DNA of 64,000 nucleotides, from contig NZ_CP047025.1 in NCBI RefSeq assembly GCF_009796845.1, positions 3,782,001-3,846,000 of the forward strand, written 5' to 3'. Each line of letters begins with the position of its first letter. The first letter of the stretch is position 1. Shown here piece by piece: positions 48,185-57,112 of the stretch. Under the pieces are notes generated by a model. That model worked only from the letters and a program-made list of their open reading frames with translations, did no database searches and was not told the origin of the DNA. Origin of the DNA: Cobetia sp. L2A1 (GTDB taxonomy: Bacteria; Pseudomonadota; Gammaproteobacteria; Pseudomonadales; Halomonadaceae). The translations under genes and the position numbers were made by a program.

Positions 48185-49987
48185 TCATCCATATACTGAC
48201 TCGACACCGCTGGCGATATCGTTTCTGACAGACACAGCAGAGAGAGCATTCGTGTCGCCGCCAGCAGCAGCGACCCCTATATAGCGTGCACGCTTGTTGG
48301 CCGTGATCTTCTCTACGTCGACCATGACCAGCCCATCAATGCAGTAGCCGAAATCGGCATCGACACTGAAATCGAGGAAGCATGTGCCGCCTGGCTCAGT
48401 GACCTCAGCATACTGCTTGTAAAGCGTCGGCACGGTCACACCCATCGCATCCAACTGGGTGCGCAAACGTCGGAAATCACCGGCAGCATCCTGACCATCA
48501 AACAGATGGGCTGCCGCGTCCATCTCCCTGTCAGATGTCGAAGAGGTAACGGGCGCGCGCGCGCGCGCCAAGCCTTCATCATCCCCGTAGTAGTGACGGT
48601 AATAGCTGACAATCAATGCGCGCGCGGCTTCAGGATAACTATTGGAAAGCGTCACTGGGCCAAACAACCAGCGAATCTCGGGGTGACAACGCAAATAGGC
48701 GCCTAGCCCCTGCCAGAGATAATCAAGACTGCGCCGTCCCCAATAGCGCGGCTGCACGAAGCTACGTCCCAGTTCTAACCCTTCATCCATGCGCTCGAGT
48801 AGCGCTGGGGTGAAGCGGAACAGGCTCGGGCTATAGAGTCCCTTCTCGCCATGTGCAGCCAGAATCTGCCTCACCTCTCCAATGCGATACGCACCAGCAA
48901 TCTCGAGATCAGCGTCATCCCATAGCACTAGATGGCGATAATGCGCATCGTAGCGATCAATATCGCGCCGCTGCCCCGTCCCCTCCCCCACACGGCGGAA
49001 GCTGATTTCACGCAGACGGCCAATCTCGCGCATGACACTGGAGCCGGGAAAGGCATCGAACAGATAGATCTTTTTACCGTCACGCGTCTCGCCCAATAGC
49101 TCACAGGGCGTGAGCTCTTCACGTAGTGCCTGCCGCTCCTCTGGATGGCCGATCGCCTTCTCGGTAATGAATAACCCTTGTTTTCCGCGTCCGATACGGT
49201 ACAGATGCTTGCGTAGCAACCGTGTCTTGGCATTGGTGCTTAGGGCATCGCTATCAAGCCGTGCCAGCGGAATCAGCTCACCGATGCGAAGCGTGAGCTG
49301 GCGCGCACGCTGACGAAACATTTCATGCGCCAACAACGATGTACCAAGACCGCGATTCAGCAACGAGAGCGCATAGAACAGTGTCGAGTTACGCCCACTG
49401 ACATGGATCGGCAATACCGGGGCGTTGGTCTTGCGTGCAAAGTGCAGGAAACCGGACAACCACTTGCCATCGCGAGGCCCCGTAGGACCCGCGCGCGAGA
49501 CCTCTCCCGCAGGGAAGATGATCACCGCCTCTTCGTTCATCAGGGCATCACAGATCAGGCCACTACTCTTGCGATAACCGCGCCGACTGAGGTTATCCAG
49601 CGGCAGCAACAAGGGTGCCAGCGGCTCGACCTTCATCAGGATGTCGTTGGCGATGATCTTCACATCACGGCGGACTTCACCTACCAGCTTGAGGAGCGCC
49701 AGGCCATCAAGTGAGCCCAGCGGATGATTTGCCACGATGACCACGCGGCCATATGCCGGGATATTCTCACGCTCTCGCGAAGAAACGGTGTAGCCGAAGG
49801 AGAAGTGGTCCAGTACGCGATCAATGAAGTCAAAGCCACGTAGTTCGGAATGCTCGGCGAGAAAGGTATTGATCTCGCGTTCATGTACCAATCGACGTAG
49901 CAGCGCCAATGCCGGCTGGCGGATCAGCGGATGCCGCTGGGCAAAAGCTGGATACTTGGCGGCGATAACACGGGCAGTATCGATCAT
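48185..49987 (-). CDS. Bifunctional acyltransferase, OlsF-like (PlsC plus GNAT/OlsB domains)
   Basis: 600 aa. The N-terminal half is a PlsC-type O-acyltransferase with the HX5D motif NHPLGSLD (H88, D94) and FPAGE (158-162). The C-terminal half (about 300-560) is an OlsB-like N-acyltransferase of the GNAT superfamily (LREISFRRVGEGTG, LELGRSFVQPRYWGRRSLDY, FGPVTLSNSYP). This order matches OlsF, which makes ornithine lipids by N- then O-acylating ornithine. Start ATG 49987 with AGGAG 5 bases upstream; GTG 49993 is possible. A (GC)8 run lies inside. The substrate assignment is inference; a putative haemolysin label is the older name for the C-terminal family. Confidence 0.85.
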   Translation of the reverse strand: MIDTARVIAAKYPAFAQRHPLIRQPALALLRRLVHEREINTFLAEHSELRGFDFIDRVLDHFSFGYTVSSRERENIPAYGRVVIVANHPLGSLDGLALLKLVGEVRRDVKIIANDILMKVEPLAPLLLPLDNLSRRGYRKSSGLICDALMNEEAVIIFPAGEVSRAGPTGPRDGKWLSGFLHFARKTNAPVLPIHVSGRNSTLFYALSLLNRGLGTSLLAHEMFRQRARQLTLRIGELIPLARLDSDALSTNAKTRLLRKHLYRIGRGKQGLFITEKAIGHPEERQALREELTPCELLGETRDGKKIYLFDAFPGSSVMREIGRLREISFRRVGEGTGQRRDIDRYDAHYRHLVLWDDADLEIAGAYRIGEVRQILAAHGEKGLYSPSLFRFTPALLERMDEGLELGRSFVQPRYWGRRSLDYLWQGLGAYLRCHPEIRWLFGPVTLSNSYPEAARALIVSYYRHYYGDDEGLARARAPVTSSTSDREMDAAAHLFDGQDAAGDFRRLRTQLDAMGVTVPTLYKQYAEVTEPGGTCFLDFSVDADFGYCIDGLVMVDVEKITANKRARYIGVAAAGGDTNALSAVSVRNDIASGVESVYG

Positions 49988-50172
49988 GCTCACTCCTCAG
50001 ACCGCAGCGCGATGCGGAACTCTCTGTCTGTATCAAAGGGGCTTGATATCACGACAGGTTCACGCCATCTCATGACAGGCAAGTCACAGTCCGCGTACAG
50101 TCAGATGACAGTGAGTCCCATGATCACGACCGACAAGAAGGCAGCAGCCCTGCCAAGCCAAGGAGATAGCGA

Positions 50173-51141
50173 ATGTTTGCGATAGCCGTCGAGAATGAGG
50201 CACTGGTCTGGCAGGAGTGCGAGGCACCTCAAGGTATTGCATCAGATGAGGTGCGCATCGAGGTCGCTTGGGCTGGTGTCAATCGCGCCGACCTGATGCA
50301 ACGTGCTGGCCAATATCCGCCTCCTGAAGGTGCCAGCCAGATTCTAGGACTGGAAGTCAGCGGAACGATCCGTGAAGTCGGTCGCCATGTGGAGCGCTTC
50401 AAGGTCGGTGATCCAGTCTGCGCACTGCTGTCAGGTGGCGGTTATGCCGAAGAGGTGGTGGTCAACGAATTACAGGTGCTACCGGTACCGGAAGGTTATG
50501 GCCTACGCGAAGCAGCGGCCCTGCCGGAGATGTTTGCGACTGCTTGGCTGAACCTGTTCATCGAGGGCAATTTGAAGCGCGGGGAGCGAGTGCTGCTGCA
50601 TGCCGGTGCCAGCGGTATCGGTACGACCGCTATCCAGCTATGCGGACTGTTCGGGCATCCCTGCTTCGTCACCGTCGGTAGCAAGGAAAAGCTGGAGACC
50701 TGCCTGCGACTAGGGGCAGATGCTGGCTGGAATCGTCACGATGGCAGCTTTGTCGATGCGGTGAACGAATGGGGTGGCGCTGACATGATCCTCGATCCCG
50801 TCGGCGGTGGCTATCTGGCCGGCAATCAGCAAGTACTGAACCAGGATGGCCGCATGGTGCTGATCGGCCTGATGGGCGGGCGCATGGATGAACTGGATCT
50901 GGGACGCATGCTGATGAAACGCCAGCGATTGATCGGCTCGACACTGCGTTCTCGCTCGCCCAAAGGCAAGGGCATGGTGCTGGATGCGCTCTACGTACAT
51001 GTCTGGCCGCGTCTCGCACGTGGCGAGCTGCGCCCGCATATCGATCGTAGCTGGCCAATTCAAGAGGCAGACGCCGCCCATGCCTATATCCAGGAAAACG
51101 CCAGTACCGGCAAGGTACTGCTGGCCATCACCGGTACCTGA
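50173..51141 (+). CDS. NAD(P)H quinone oxidoreductase, PIG3 family
   Basis: 322 aa; zeta-crystallin/TP53I3-type medium-chain reductase. VAWAGVNRADLMQRAGQYPPPEGAS is the PIG3 signature, followed by ILGLEVSG and the NADPH-binding LLHAGASGIGTTAIQL. No zinc ligands. The ribosome site AAGGAG precedes ATG 50173. It is divergent from the OlsF-like gene and ends at a terminator at 51184. Confidence 0.92.
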   Translation: MFAIAVENEALVWQECEAPQGIASDEVRIEVAWAGVNRADLMQRAGQYPPPEGASQILGLEVSGTIREVGRHVERFKVGDPVCALLSGGGYAEEVVVNELQVLPVPEGYGLREAAALPEMFATAWLNLFIEGNLKRGERVLLHAGASGIGTTAIQLCGLFGHPCFVTVGSKEKLETCLRLGADAGWNRHDGSFVDAVNEWGGADMILDPVGGGYLAGNQQVLNQDGRMVLIGLMGGRMDELDLGRMLMKRQRLIGSTLRSRSPKGKGMVLDALYVHVWPRLARGELRPHIDRSWPIQEADAAHAYIQENASTGKVLLAITGT

Positions 51142-51183
51142 GACGACGTTCCAGACGGTATGAAATACTGCCTGTGAAACCAC

Positions 51184-51229
51184 AAAAAAGGGCTGCCTCT
51201 CTCGCAAGAGAAATAGGCAGCCCTTTTTT
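51184..51229. terminator. Terminator after the quinone oxidoreductase
   Basis: AAAAAAGGGCTGCC/GGCAGCCCTTTTTT hairpin with A6 and T6 flanks; works on both strands, also for the convergent exonuclease. Confidence 0.9.
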
Positions 51230-51285
51230 GGCTTCTGACCCTCAGAACACACCACTATCAATGTGCAATGATGAAAGCATGGCGG

Positions 51286-51783
51286 CTACTCGCGATCGAT
51301 ATGCTGAGCCCGTTGCCATGTCAACTGCAACAAGCGCGCATCGTCGCCAGCACGATGACGCTGGATCCCGCCCTCGGTGATCACCGCCTCTTTGAGATCC
51401 GCCCAGACATTGAGCTGATCTTCATCAAGCAAGCGCCGCAGCGCTTCCAACCGAAAACGCGGCAACATACCGGCATGATAGAAGAGCAACGATAGCCAAG
51501 TATTGTCATAGCCCCAGCTGTCGCTATAAGCGAGACGCGTTTCACTCAACTCATCATTGACCCACTGTGCTACCTCACGCACGGGCCGTCCTTCTCGTGC
51601 CAGTCGAGCACGTGAAATGCCGTGCAGCAGCTCCGCCTTGGGATCCCAGTGGACCCACTCATCCAGTGGCTGGATAAGAAAGGCGCAACTACTACCGTCG
51701 GCACGCGCCAAGCCGATCTCGATCGGATAGCTGCCGCGGCCAAAGCCGGAGGCTTCAATATCGAGCAGAATAGGCAGCGTCAC
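51286..51783 (-). CDS. DEDDh 3'-5' exonuclease-like protein
   Basis: 165 aa. The DEDDh set is visible: D8 and E10 in LLDIEASGFG, an Asp at 88 or 93 in YSDSWGYDN, and H143 with D148 in HRAGDDARLLQ. It resembles the small DnaQ-like or RNase T-like proteins with one domain. The substrate (DNA or RNA) is unknown. Start ATG 51783. The 3' end lies 57 bases from the quinone oxidoreductase terminator. Confidence 0.82.
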   Translation of the reverse strand: MTLPILLDIEASGFGRGSYPIEIGLARADGSSCAFLIQPLDEWVHWDPKAELLHGISRARLAREGRPVREVAQWVNDELSETRLAYSDSWGYDNTWLSLLFYHAGMLPRFRLEALRRLLDEDQLNVWADLKEAVITEGGIQRHRAGDDARLLQLTWQRAQHIDRE

Positions 51784-51923
51784 ACAGATCTCCCAAGGTG
51801 TCTCAGGCAGGCAAGGCCCGGGCGAGAAGAGGTTGAATGTCTTCAGGTTACGGGAATTGCCCCCCGCTTGGCGAGTCCTGCACGCCTACCGATGAACGTC
51901 GATGTTCACGTGACGGCAAGAGA

Positions 51924-51954
51924 CAACAACGCCCTCGCAAGGAGGGCGTTGTTG
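51924..51954 (-). terminator. Terminator after the Sel1-repeat gene
   Basis: CAACAACGCCCTC/GAGGGCGTTGTTG hairpin followed on the minus strand by TCTCTTG. It also separates the Sel1 gene from the exonuclease gene. Confidence 0.75.
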
Positions 51955-51993
51955 AGAGAGGCTTGAAGTACCGCCGCATCAGGCGAATCACCC

Positions 51994-52479
51994 TTAGTGC
52001 AGTTCAGCGTCACTGCCAGTACGCGCGTGGGCTTCCCACTGTTCAGCCTTGTGCGGACAGACCGACAGTCCCAGCGAGCCTTCACGGTAAGCATGCGCCA
52101 GGCGCTGGGCGGCGAGTGCATGATGGCACTCCGCAGCACGCGCATACCAGGTCACAGCCTTGGCCGGATCACTCTGGTACTGGGCACAACCGTGCTCGTA
52201 GATACATGCAGCCTGATACTGGGCGTGCACGTCGCCCGCCTGGGCGGCCTTGATGACGAATCGTGCGCCCTTGGCCTTTTCCTGCGCGGAATTGCCACGC
52301 TGGAAAAGCATGTGACCGTACAATGACAGCGCGCCGGTGTGACCGGCATTCGCGCAGTGATTGAACAGACGCATGGTCAGACGATGCTTCTGCTGAGAGC
52401 CGGAAAGCCAGGAGGCGTGGAACAGACGCTCCGCCAGGCGGTATTTCAGTCCGGTCATCAGGGTTTGGGCCTGCGGCAT
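51994..52479 (-). CDS. Sel1/TPR-repeat protein
   Basis: 161 aa; three Sel1-like helical pairs (GHTGALSLYGHMLFQ, GDVHAQYQAACIYEHG, HHALAAQRLAHAYREG). It is rich in Cys and His but has no catalytic motif, signal or membrane segment. Probably a small protein-interaction scaffold. Start ATG 52479. It is divergent from the aldo/keto reductase. Confidence 0.78.
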   Translation of the reverse strand: MPQAQTLMTGLKYRLAERLFHASWLSGSQQKHRLTMRLFNHCANAGHTGALSLYGHMLFQRGNSAQEKAKGARFVIKAAQAGDVHAQYQAACIYEHGCAQYQSDPAKAVTWYARAAECHHALAAQRLAHAYREGSLGLSVCPHKAEQWEAHARTGSDAELH

Positions 52480-52658
52480 GACGAGTAACCTTGAAACTGA
52501 TAAGAGGGGTGACGCCGTATGTAACTCGATCCTGAGTCTGCGACGCTGTTCTCCTTGCCACCGCGGTCAGTTTACCCTTGCGGGCGGTCTCGAAAGACTG
52601 CTCCCCTGACGGCGGGGCGCCAAGCATACGCGCGCAATCGGAGGGACTCAACCCTGCC

Positions 52659-52686
52659 TTGTGGGTTTTTATTACACTGCTAATAT
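52659..52686 (+). promoter_or_regulatory. Possible promoter of the aldo/keto reductase
   Basis: TTGTGG, 16 bases, TAATAT ahead of the gene by 107 bases. A weak hairpin with T5 (52650-52670) overlaps it. The 314-base gap (52480-52793) holds nothing else. Confidence 0.3.
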
Positions 52687-52793
52687 GTGCGCCGTCCCCC
52701 GAGCGAAATTGCCGACGGGTTCCTCACGAAACCGGCGCCCGATACTCGCTCTTCCCTGCATTTCCAGACATCCATTCGATAGGTGAATTCCGC

Positions 52794-53825
52794 ATGCAAC
52801 GTAGAGCTCTCGGCCGTACCGGCATTGACGTCAGCCTGCTATGCCTTGGCACCATGACCTTTGGCGAGCAGAACAACGAAGCCGATGCACATCAACAGCT
52901 TGATCGCGCGCTCGAGGCCGGTATCGACTTCATCGACACCGCCGAAATGTACCCGGTCCCCCCAAACGGAGAAACCCAGGGTCGCACCGAGCAGTACATC
53001 GGCAGCTGGCTGGCAGCTCGCGGCAATCGTGATCAGGTAAAGATTGCCACCAAGGTGACAGGCCCGGGCATGGACTATCTGCGTGGCGGCTCTCGCCTGA
53101 CGCGTGAACAGATTCTCGCCGCCTGCGATGACAACCTGCGTCGCCTCGGTACCGACTATATCGACCTCTATCAATTGCATTGGCCGGACCGCAAGACCAA
53201 CTTCTTCGGCAAGCTGGGCTATCAGGCAGTTGAAGACGAAGACATGACCCCGCTGGAAGAAAGCCTTTCAGCACTCGGCGAACTGGTCACTGCTGGCAAG
53301 ATTCGCGCCGTTGGCCTCTCCAACGAGACGCCGTGGGGCGTGATGCAGTGCCTGAATCTGGCCGAGCGCTTGAATCTTCCGCGCGTCGCCAGCGTTCAGA
53401 ACCCCTACAACCTGGTCAACCGCAGCTTTGAGGTAGGCCTGGCAGAGTTCGCACACCGTGAAGATGTTGGCCTGCTTGCCTATTCCCCGCTGGCCTTCGG
53501 CACCCTGTCTGGCAAGTATCTGGATGGCGCGCGCCCGGAAGGCGCTCGCTTGACACTGTTCGAGCGTTTTCAGCGCTATAACGCTGAACCGGCTCAGCAC
53601 GTCATCGCCTGTTACGTGGATATCGCGCGTCGTCACGGCCTGAATCCGGCCCAGATGGCGCTCGCCTTCGTGAATACGCGCCCCTTCCTGACCAGCAACA
53701 TCATCGGTGCCACCACCATGCTGCAGCTGGAAAGCAACATCAAAAGCCTTGAGGTCGAGCTGAGCGATGAAGTGCTGGCCGAGATCGAGATGATCCACAA
53801 CACCGCACCCAATCCCTGCCCCTGA
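52794..53825 (+). CDS. Aldo/keto reductase, Tas family
   Basis: 343 aa; NADP(H)-dependent reductase like E. coli Tas. The catalytic tetrad D48, Y53, K87, H129 is intact (FIDTAEMYPVPP, IATKVTGPG, LYQLHW). The phrase VPPNGETQGRTEQYIG is Tas-specific. Start ATG 52794 begins at the family N-terminus with AGGTGA upstream; the open frame to 52578 has no support. The physiological substrate is unknown. Confidence 0.92.
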   Translation: MQRRALGRTGIDVSLLCLGTMTFGEQNNEADAHQQLDRALEAGIDFIDTAEMYPVPPNGETQGRTEQYIGSWLAARGNRDQVKIATKVTGPGMDYLRGGSRLTREQILAACDDNLRRLGTDYIDLYQLHWPDRKTNFFGKLGYQAVEDEDMTPLEESLSALGELVTAGKIRAVGLSNETPWGVMQCLNLAERLNLPRVASVQNPYNLVNRSFEVGLAEFAHREDVGLLAYSPLAFGTLSGKYLDGARPEGARLTLFERFQRYNAEPAQHVIACYVDIARRHGLNPAQMALAFVNTRPFLTSNIIGATTMLQLESNIKSLEVELSDEVLAEIEMIHNTAPNPCP

Positions 53826-53911
53826 TCACGCTTCATCCCGTTGGCGTCTGCTCAAACGTGGGCTCTGATCGCTCCAGAGCACTCGCGCGACAACTCCTCC
53901 CACAGCATCGC

Positions 53912-53950
53912 ACGCTCACAGGCCGGCCAGCACGCGCGGCCTGTGAGCGT
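53912..53950 (+). terminator. Stem-loop directly ahead of the DMT-type gene
   Basis: Perfect 13-bp inverted repeat ACGCTCACAGGCC/GGCCTGTGAGCGT with a 13-base loop, followed by TTCAAGGAA which is the next gene's ribosome site. It may end the reductase transcript or act as a leader structure. Confidence 0.5.
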
Positions 53951-53964
53951 TCAAGGAATGCACA

Positions 53965-54417
53965 ATGAATCCCACTGAACTGAGCATGGTTCTGATGGCA
54001 GTGGCCGCCGGTGCCATGATGCCGATTCAGGCAGGCGTCAACTCCACGCTAGCTCTGCAGACTCACAGCTCGATCATGGCGGCCATGGTCAGCTTCGTGA
54101 TCGGCTCCATAGCACTGATAGGCATCGTGATGGCCATGCGGCTACCAATGCCGGCTATCGGTGCATTGAAGGCGGCGCCATGGTGGAGCTGGACTGGCGG
54201 CCTGCTAGGCGCCTTCTTCGTCGCAGCGAGCGTGATCCTCGTTCCCAAACTGGGTGCTGCGACCATGATGGCGACCTTCCTGGCCGGTCAGCTGACGGCC
54301 TCCGTAGTACTGGACCACTTCGGCTGGGCAACCTTCCCGCAGCATGATCTATCGCCAGGTCGCGTAGCAGGGGTGCTGCTGCTGTTCGCTGGCGTATACC
54401 TGATACGGCGATACTGA
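53965..54417 (+). CDS. DMT-type membrane protein, DUF606/YdcZ family
   Basis: 150 aa with five hydrophobic segments, one half-size unit of the drug/metabolite transporter superfamily. GAMMPIQAGVNSTLA near the start and GAFFVAASVILVPKLGAA match YdcZ-like proteins, which may work as dimers. ATG 53965 with AAGGAA upstream. The substrate is unknown. Confidence 0.85.
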   Translation: MNPTELSMVLMAVAAGAMMPIQAGVNSTLALQTHSSIMAAMVSFVIGSIALIGIVMAMRLPMPAIGALKAAPWWSWTGGLLGAFFVAASVILVPKLGAATMMATFLAGQLTASVVLDHFGWATFPQHDLSPGRVAGVLLLFAGVYLIRRY

Positions 54418-54453
54418 CTGTACCGTCTGATGCACATCCCATGCATGCCCTAT

Positions 54454-54487
54454 GGCCCCGATAGTTCCACTGGACTCGGGGCCTTCT
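54454..54487 (+). terminator. Terminator after the DMT-type gene
   Basis: GGCCCCGA/TCGGGGCC hairpin with TTCTT. Confidence 0.65.
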
Positions 54488-54530
54488 TGTCGCCCTGATA
54501 TACTGAATCTTTCCCCGTCAGGAGGTCTTC

Positions 54531-55319
54531 ATGCTGAGTGTGATTTCGCCCGCCAAGTCGCTGGACTTCGATAGCGCCCCCGTCACGTCACGTCATACCC
54601 AACCGGACTTTCTGGAGCAAGCACAGCCACTGATCGATATCCTGCGTGATCAGTCGCCGCAGGATATCGCCAGCCTGATGAAGCTGTCCGACAAGCTGGC
54701 TGGCCTCAATGCAGCACGCTTTCAGGAATGGCAGACACCTTTCTCGCCCGATAATGCCAAGCAGGCAGTGCTCGCCTTTCAGGGAGATGTCTATCAGGGC
54801 ATGGCAGCTGATACTTTCAGTGAGGCTGAATTCGAGCGCGCACAGCGAAAACTGAGAATACTCTCCGGTCTGTACGGCCTGTTGCGTCCACTTGACTTGA
54901 TTCAGCCTTATCGATTGGAAATGGGCACACGACTGAGCAACCCGGCGGGCAAGGACTTGTACGCTTACTGGCGCAAGACACTGACCCCAGCGCTCGAACA
55001 GGCCGTGGAAGACAGTGGGTCATCGGTCCTCGTCAATCTAGCCTCCAACGAGTACTTCAAGGCCATTGATGGCAAGGCCTTCCGTCATCGTATCGTTACA
55101 CCTGTCTTCAAGGACGAGAAGAATGGGCAATCCAAGATCATCAGCTTCTATGCCAAGAAAGCACGCGGCATGATGAGCGCCTGGATGCTTCAGGAAGATA
55201 TCGATACTCCAGAGACCCTCAAGGACTTTGATGTCGCAGGCTATCGCTTCGACAATGCTGCCTCCGAGGCAGATACGTTCGTCTTCACTCGCAGTGAGTC
55301 CGATGCAGCGCGCGCCTGA
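54531..55319 (+). CDS. yaaA: Peroxide stress resistance protein YaaA
   Basis: 262 aa; YaaA/DUF328 lowers free iron during hydrogen peroxide stress in E. coli and binds DNA. The start [15 protein letters not shown] and the segments [29 protein letters not shown] and [10 protein letters not shown] are conserved. ATG 54531 has AGGAGG upstream. It is convergent with the hydrolase gene 13 bases away, with no terminator between them. Confidence 0.95.
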   Translation: MLSVISPAKSLDFDSAPVTSRHTQPDFLEQAQPLIDILRDQSPQDIASLMKLSDKLAGLNAARFQEWQTPFSPDNAKQAVLAFQGDVYQGMAADTFSEAEFERAQRKLRILSGLYGLLRPLDLIQPYRLEMGTRLSNPAGKDLYAYWRKTLTPALEQAVEDSGSSVLVNLASNEYFKAIDGKAFRHRIVTPVFKDEKNGQSKIISFYAKKARGMMSAWMLQEDIDTPETLKDFDVAGYRFDNAASEADTFVFTRSESDAARA

Positions 55320-55332
55320 GCGCTCTTGAGAA

Positions 55333-55938
55333 CTAGTCACCCAGACTTGGGAAGTTCAAGATTTCACTGGCGCGCGGTTTGAGGTAACGGTGGTGTATAT
55401 CGTCGAACATGGCGTGATCAGCACGTCCCAGCCACTCATATGCGACCATCTCGGCACTGACGATACTGGCGCCTGCCGCCTCGCAGCGCGCCACTCCCAA
55501 CGCTGCCTCGTGTGGGCGGCGACTGGCGATCCCATCGGCCACCAGCGCTACGCGATAGCCTGCCCCACATAACGACAGCACTGTTTGCATCACGCAGATA
55601 TGAGCTTCAGCACCACAGACCACCAACTGATCACAGCCGCTTGCGGCAAGTGCCTCCCTGAAATCAGGCGCTTCAAAGGCACTAAAGCTACGCTTGGTAA
55701 AACACCGGCTCCTCTGACTCAGCATGTGCGTCAGAGGAGCACCCTCGCCCAATTTATCAGGGCAATGTTCGGTCAGCCATACCGGAATTTCCAGCGTCTC
55801 GGCTATCCCGCCCAGCCAAATCGCTGAGTTGATAGCCTCTGTTCCCCCACTCAATACCGGCATCAGGCGTGTCTGAAAATCAATCAGCAGCAGCAGCGAA
55901 CGTCGTGCCATCAGATGTAGAGAATTTTCGTCGTCCAT
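55333..55938 (-). CDS. Isochorismatase-like cysteine hydrolase
   Basis: 201 aa; isochorismatase/nicotinamidase superfamily, near YcaC. The catalytic triad is seen as D20 (LLLIDFQTRLMP), K82 (CFTKRSFSAF) and C115 (GAEAHICVMQTVLSL). Start ATG 55938 has GGGAGG upstream; the frame extends to 55980. It is divergent from the Tim44-like gene. The substrate is unknown. Confidence 0.88.
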   Translation of the reverse strand: MDDENSLHLMARRSLLLLIDFQTRLMPVLSGGTEAINSAIWLGGIAETLEIPVWLTEHCPDKLGEGAPLTHMLSQRSRCFTKRSFSAFEAPDFREALAASGCDQLVVCGAEAHICVMQTVLSLCGAGYRVALVADGIASRRPHEAALGVARCEAAGASIVSAEMVAYEWLGRADHAMFDDIHHRYLKPRASEILNFPSLGD

Positions 55939-56011
55939 TGATCCTCCCTCAGCGGTTCCAAGGCTAGAATGGGCTTCCACTTACACGCTAGCGCATTCAA
56001 GGAGATACCAC

Positions 56012-56893
56012 ATGCGCCATCTGTTCATTATGCTGATGGTCGGCCTACTCGGCTTCGGGCTAAGTGTCGAACACGCAGAAGCCAAACGCTTTGGCGGCGG
56101 CAAGAGTTTTGGTAGCTATTCACGTTCTGCCGATAGCGGAAAATCCTCCAGCTCGCTATTCGGCAGCAACAAGACGACCAGCGGTACAACCACGAAATCC
56201 AAGCCCTCCAGCGGTTTATCCAAGTTCGCAGGGCCCATGGCAGGGCTGCTTGCTGGTGGCCTCCTGGCTTCATTGTTTTTCGGTGGTGCCTTTGACGGTC
56301 TACGCATGACAGACTTCCTGATCATCGCGGCAATCGCCTTCGTAGCCTTCAAATTCCTCAGAGCGTCCAAGAAAGCGACAATGCCGAGTGGCGGGCCAGC
56401 AGGTCAGCGCTCACAGCACGATGACCAGCCACGCAATACGCAGTCGCGTGAGCAACATGAACACGGCGAATCATTGGCGCCTGCTGGTGGTATCGGTGCA
56501 GGTCTCACTGACGATAAGCCCACCGGCGAGCCAGCATGGTTCAACAAGGAGCAGTTCCTCGGCGGAGCCAAGGAGCACTTCATGACCCTGCAGCGTGCTT
56601 GGGATAACAATGATTTACCGCGCATACAGGAGTATGTGACACCCGCACTCTACAACCTGCTGCGCGAAGAGCGTGCCAAGCAGCCAGCCAACAACCGCAC
56701 CGAGATCATGCGCCTCTTTGCTGAACTGGGCAGTGTGCAGGAAGTCGGCCAGCAAGCCGAAGCCACAGTTCTGTTCCACGGCGTGCTCGACGAGAACGGT
56801 GAGCAGAATGAGTTCAATGAAACCTGGCACCTCATCCGCGAGCTACGCGATGGTGCCGACTGGTACATCCAGGGTATCGAGCAGAATCATTAA
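56012..56893 (+). CDS. Tim44-like domain protein
   Basis: 293 aa. A signal peptide or N-terminal anchor (residues 1-24) is followed by a Gly/Ser-rich low-complexity region typical of the family (RFGGGKSFGSYS). Two hydrophobic segments (about 70-90 and 100-117) come next. The C-terminal Tim44/MRPL45-like domain begins at about residue 180 (FLGGAKEHFMTLQRAWD) and ends DWYIQGIEQNH. Bacterial members are membrane-linked proteins of unknown function. ATG 56012 with AAGGAG upstream. Confidence 0.88.
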   Translation: MRHLFIMLMVGLLGFGLSVEHAEAKRFGGGKSFGSYSRSADSGKSSSSLFGSNKTTSGTTTKSKPSSGLSKFAGPMAGLLAGGLLASLFFGGAFDGLRMTDFLIIAAIAFVAFKFLRASKKATMPSGGPAGQRSQHDDQPRNTQSREQHEHGESLAPAGGIGAGLTDDKPTGEPAWFNKEQFLGGAKEHFMTLQRAWDNNDLPRIQEYVTPALYNLLREERAKQPANNRTEIMRLFAELGSVQEVGQQAEATVLFHGVLDENGEQNEFNETWHLIRELRDGADWYIQGIEQNH

Positions 56894-56933
56894 GTAACAC
56901 GTAGACTGATAGAGGGTAGGCCGGCGGCTGGAT

Positions 56934-56958
56934 GAGCAATCATCTAGCCGCTTTTTTA
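56934..56958 (+). terminator. Terminator after the Tim44-like gene
   Basis: GCGGCTGGATGA/TCATCTAGCCGC hairpin followed by T7. Confidence 0.85.
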
Positions 56959-57082
56959 TGCATTGCCAGCATCCACTGCTCTGCTTTTCACCCGTCGCGT
57001 AAAGGAGTCAACCAGTACTGAGTACTGATGATGACAGGAGGTCATTGTCTGACAGCGTCGGAGACATGAAGCTTTCAGGCAT

Positions 57083-57112
57083 AAAAAAACCGGCCACTGG
57101 GGAAGTGGCCGG
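57083..57112 (-). terminator. Strong minus-strand terminator in the intergenic region
   Basis: On the minus strand CCGGCCACT/AGTGGCCGG is followed by T7. No coding gene on the minus strand lies directly above it; it may end a small RNA or be a last terminator for the rRNA operon. Confidence 0.8.
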
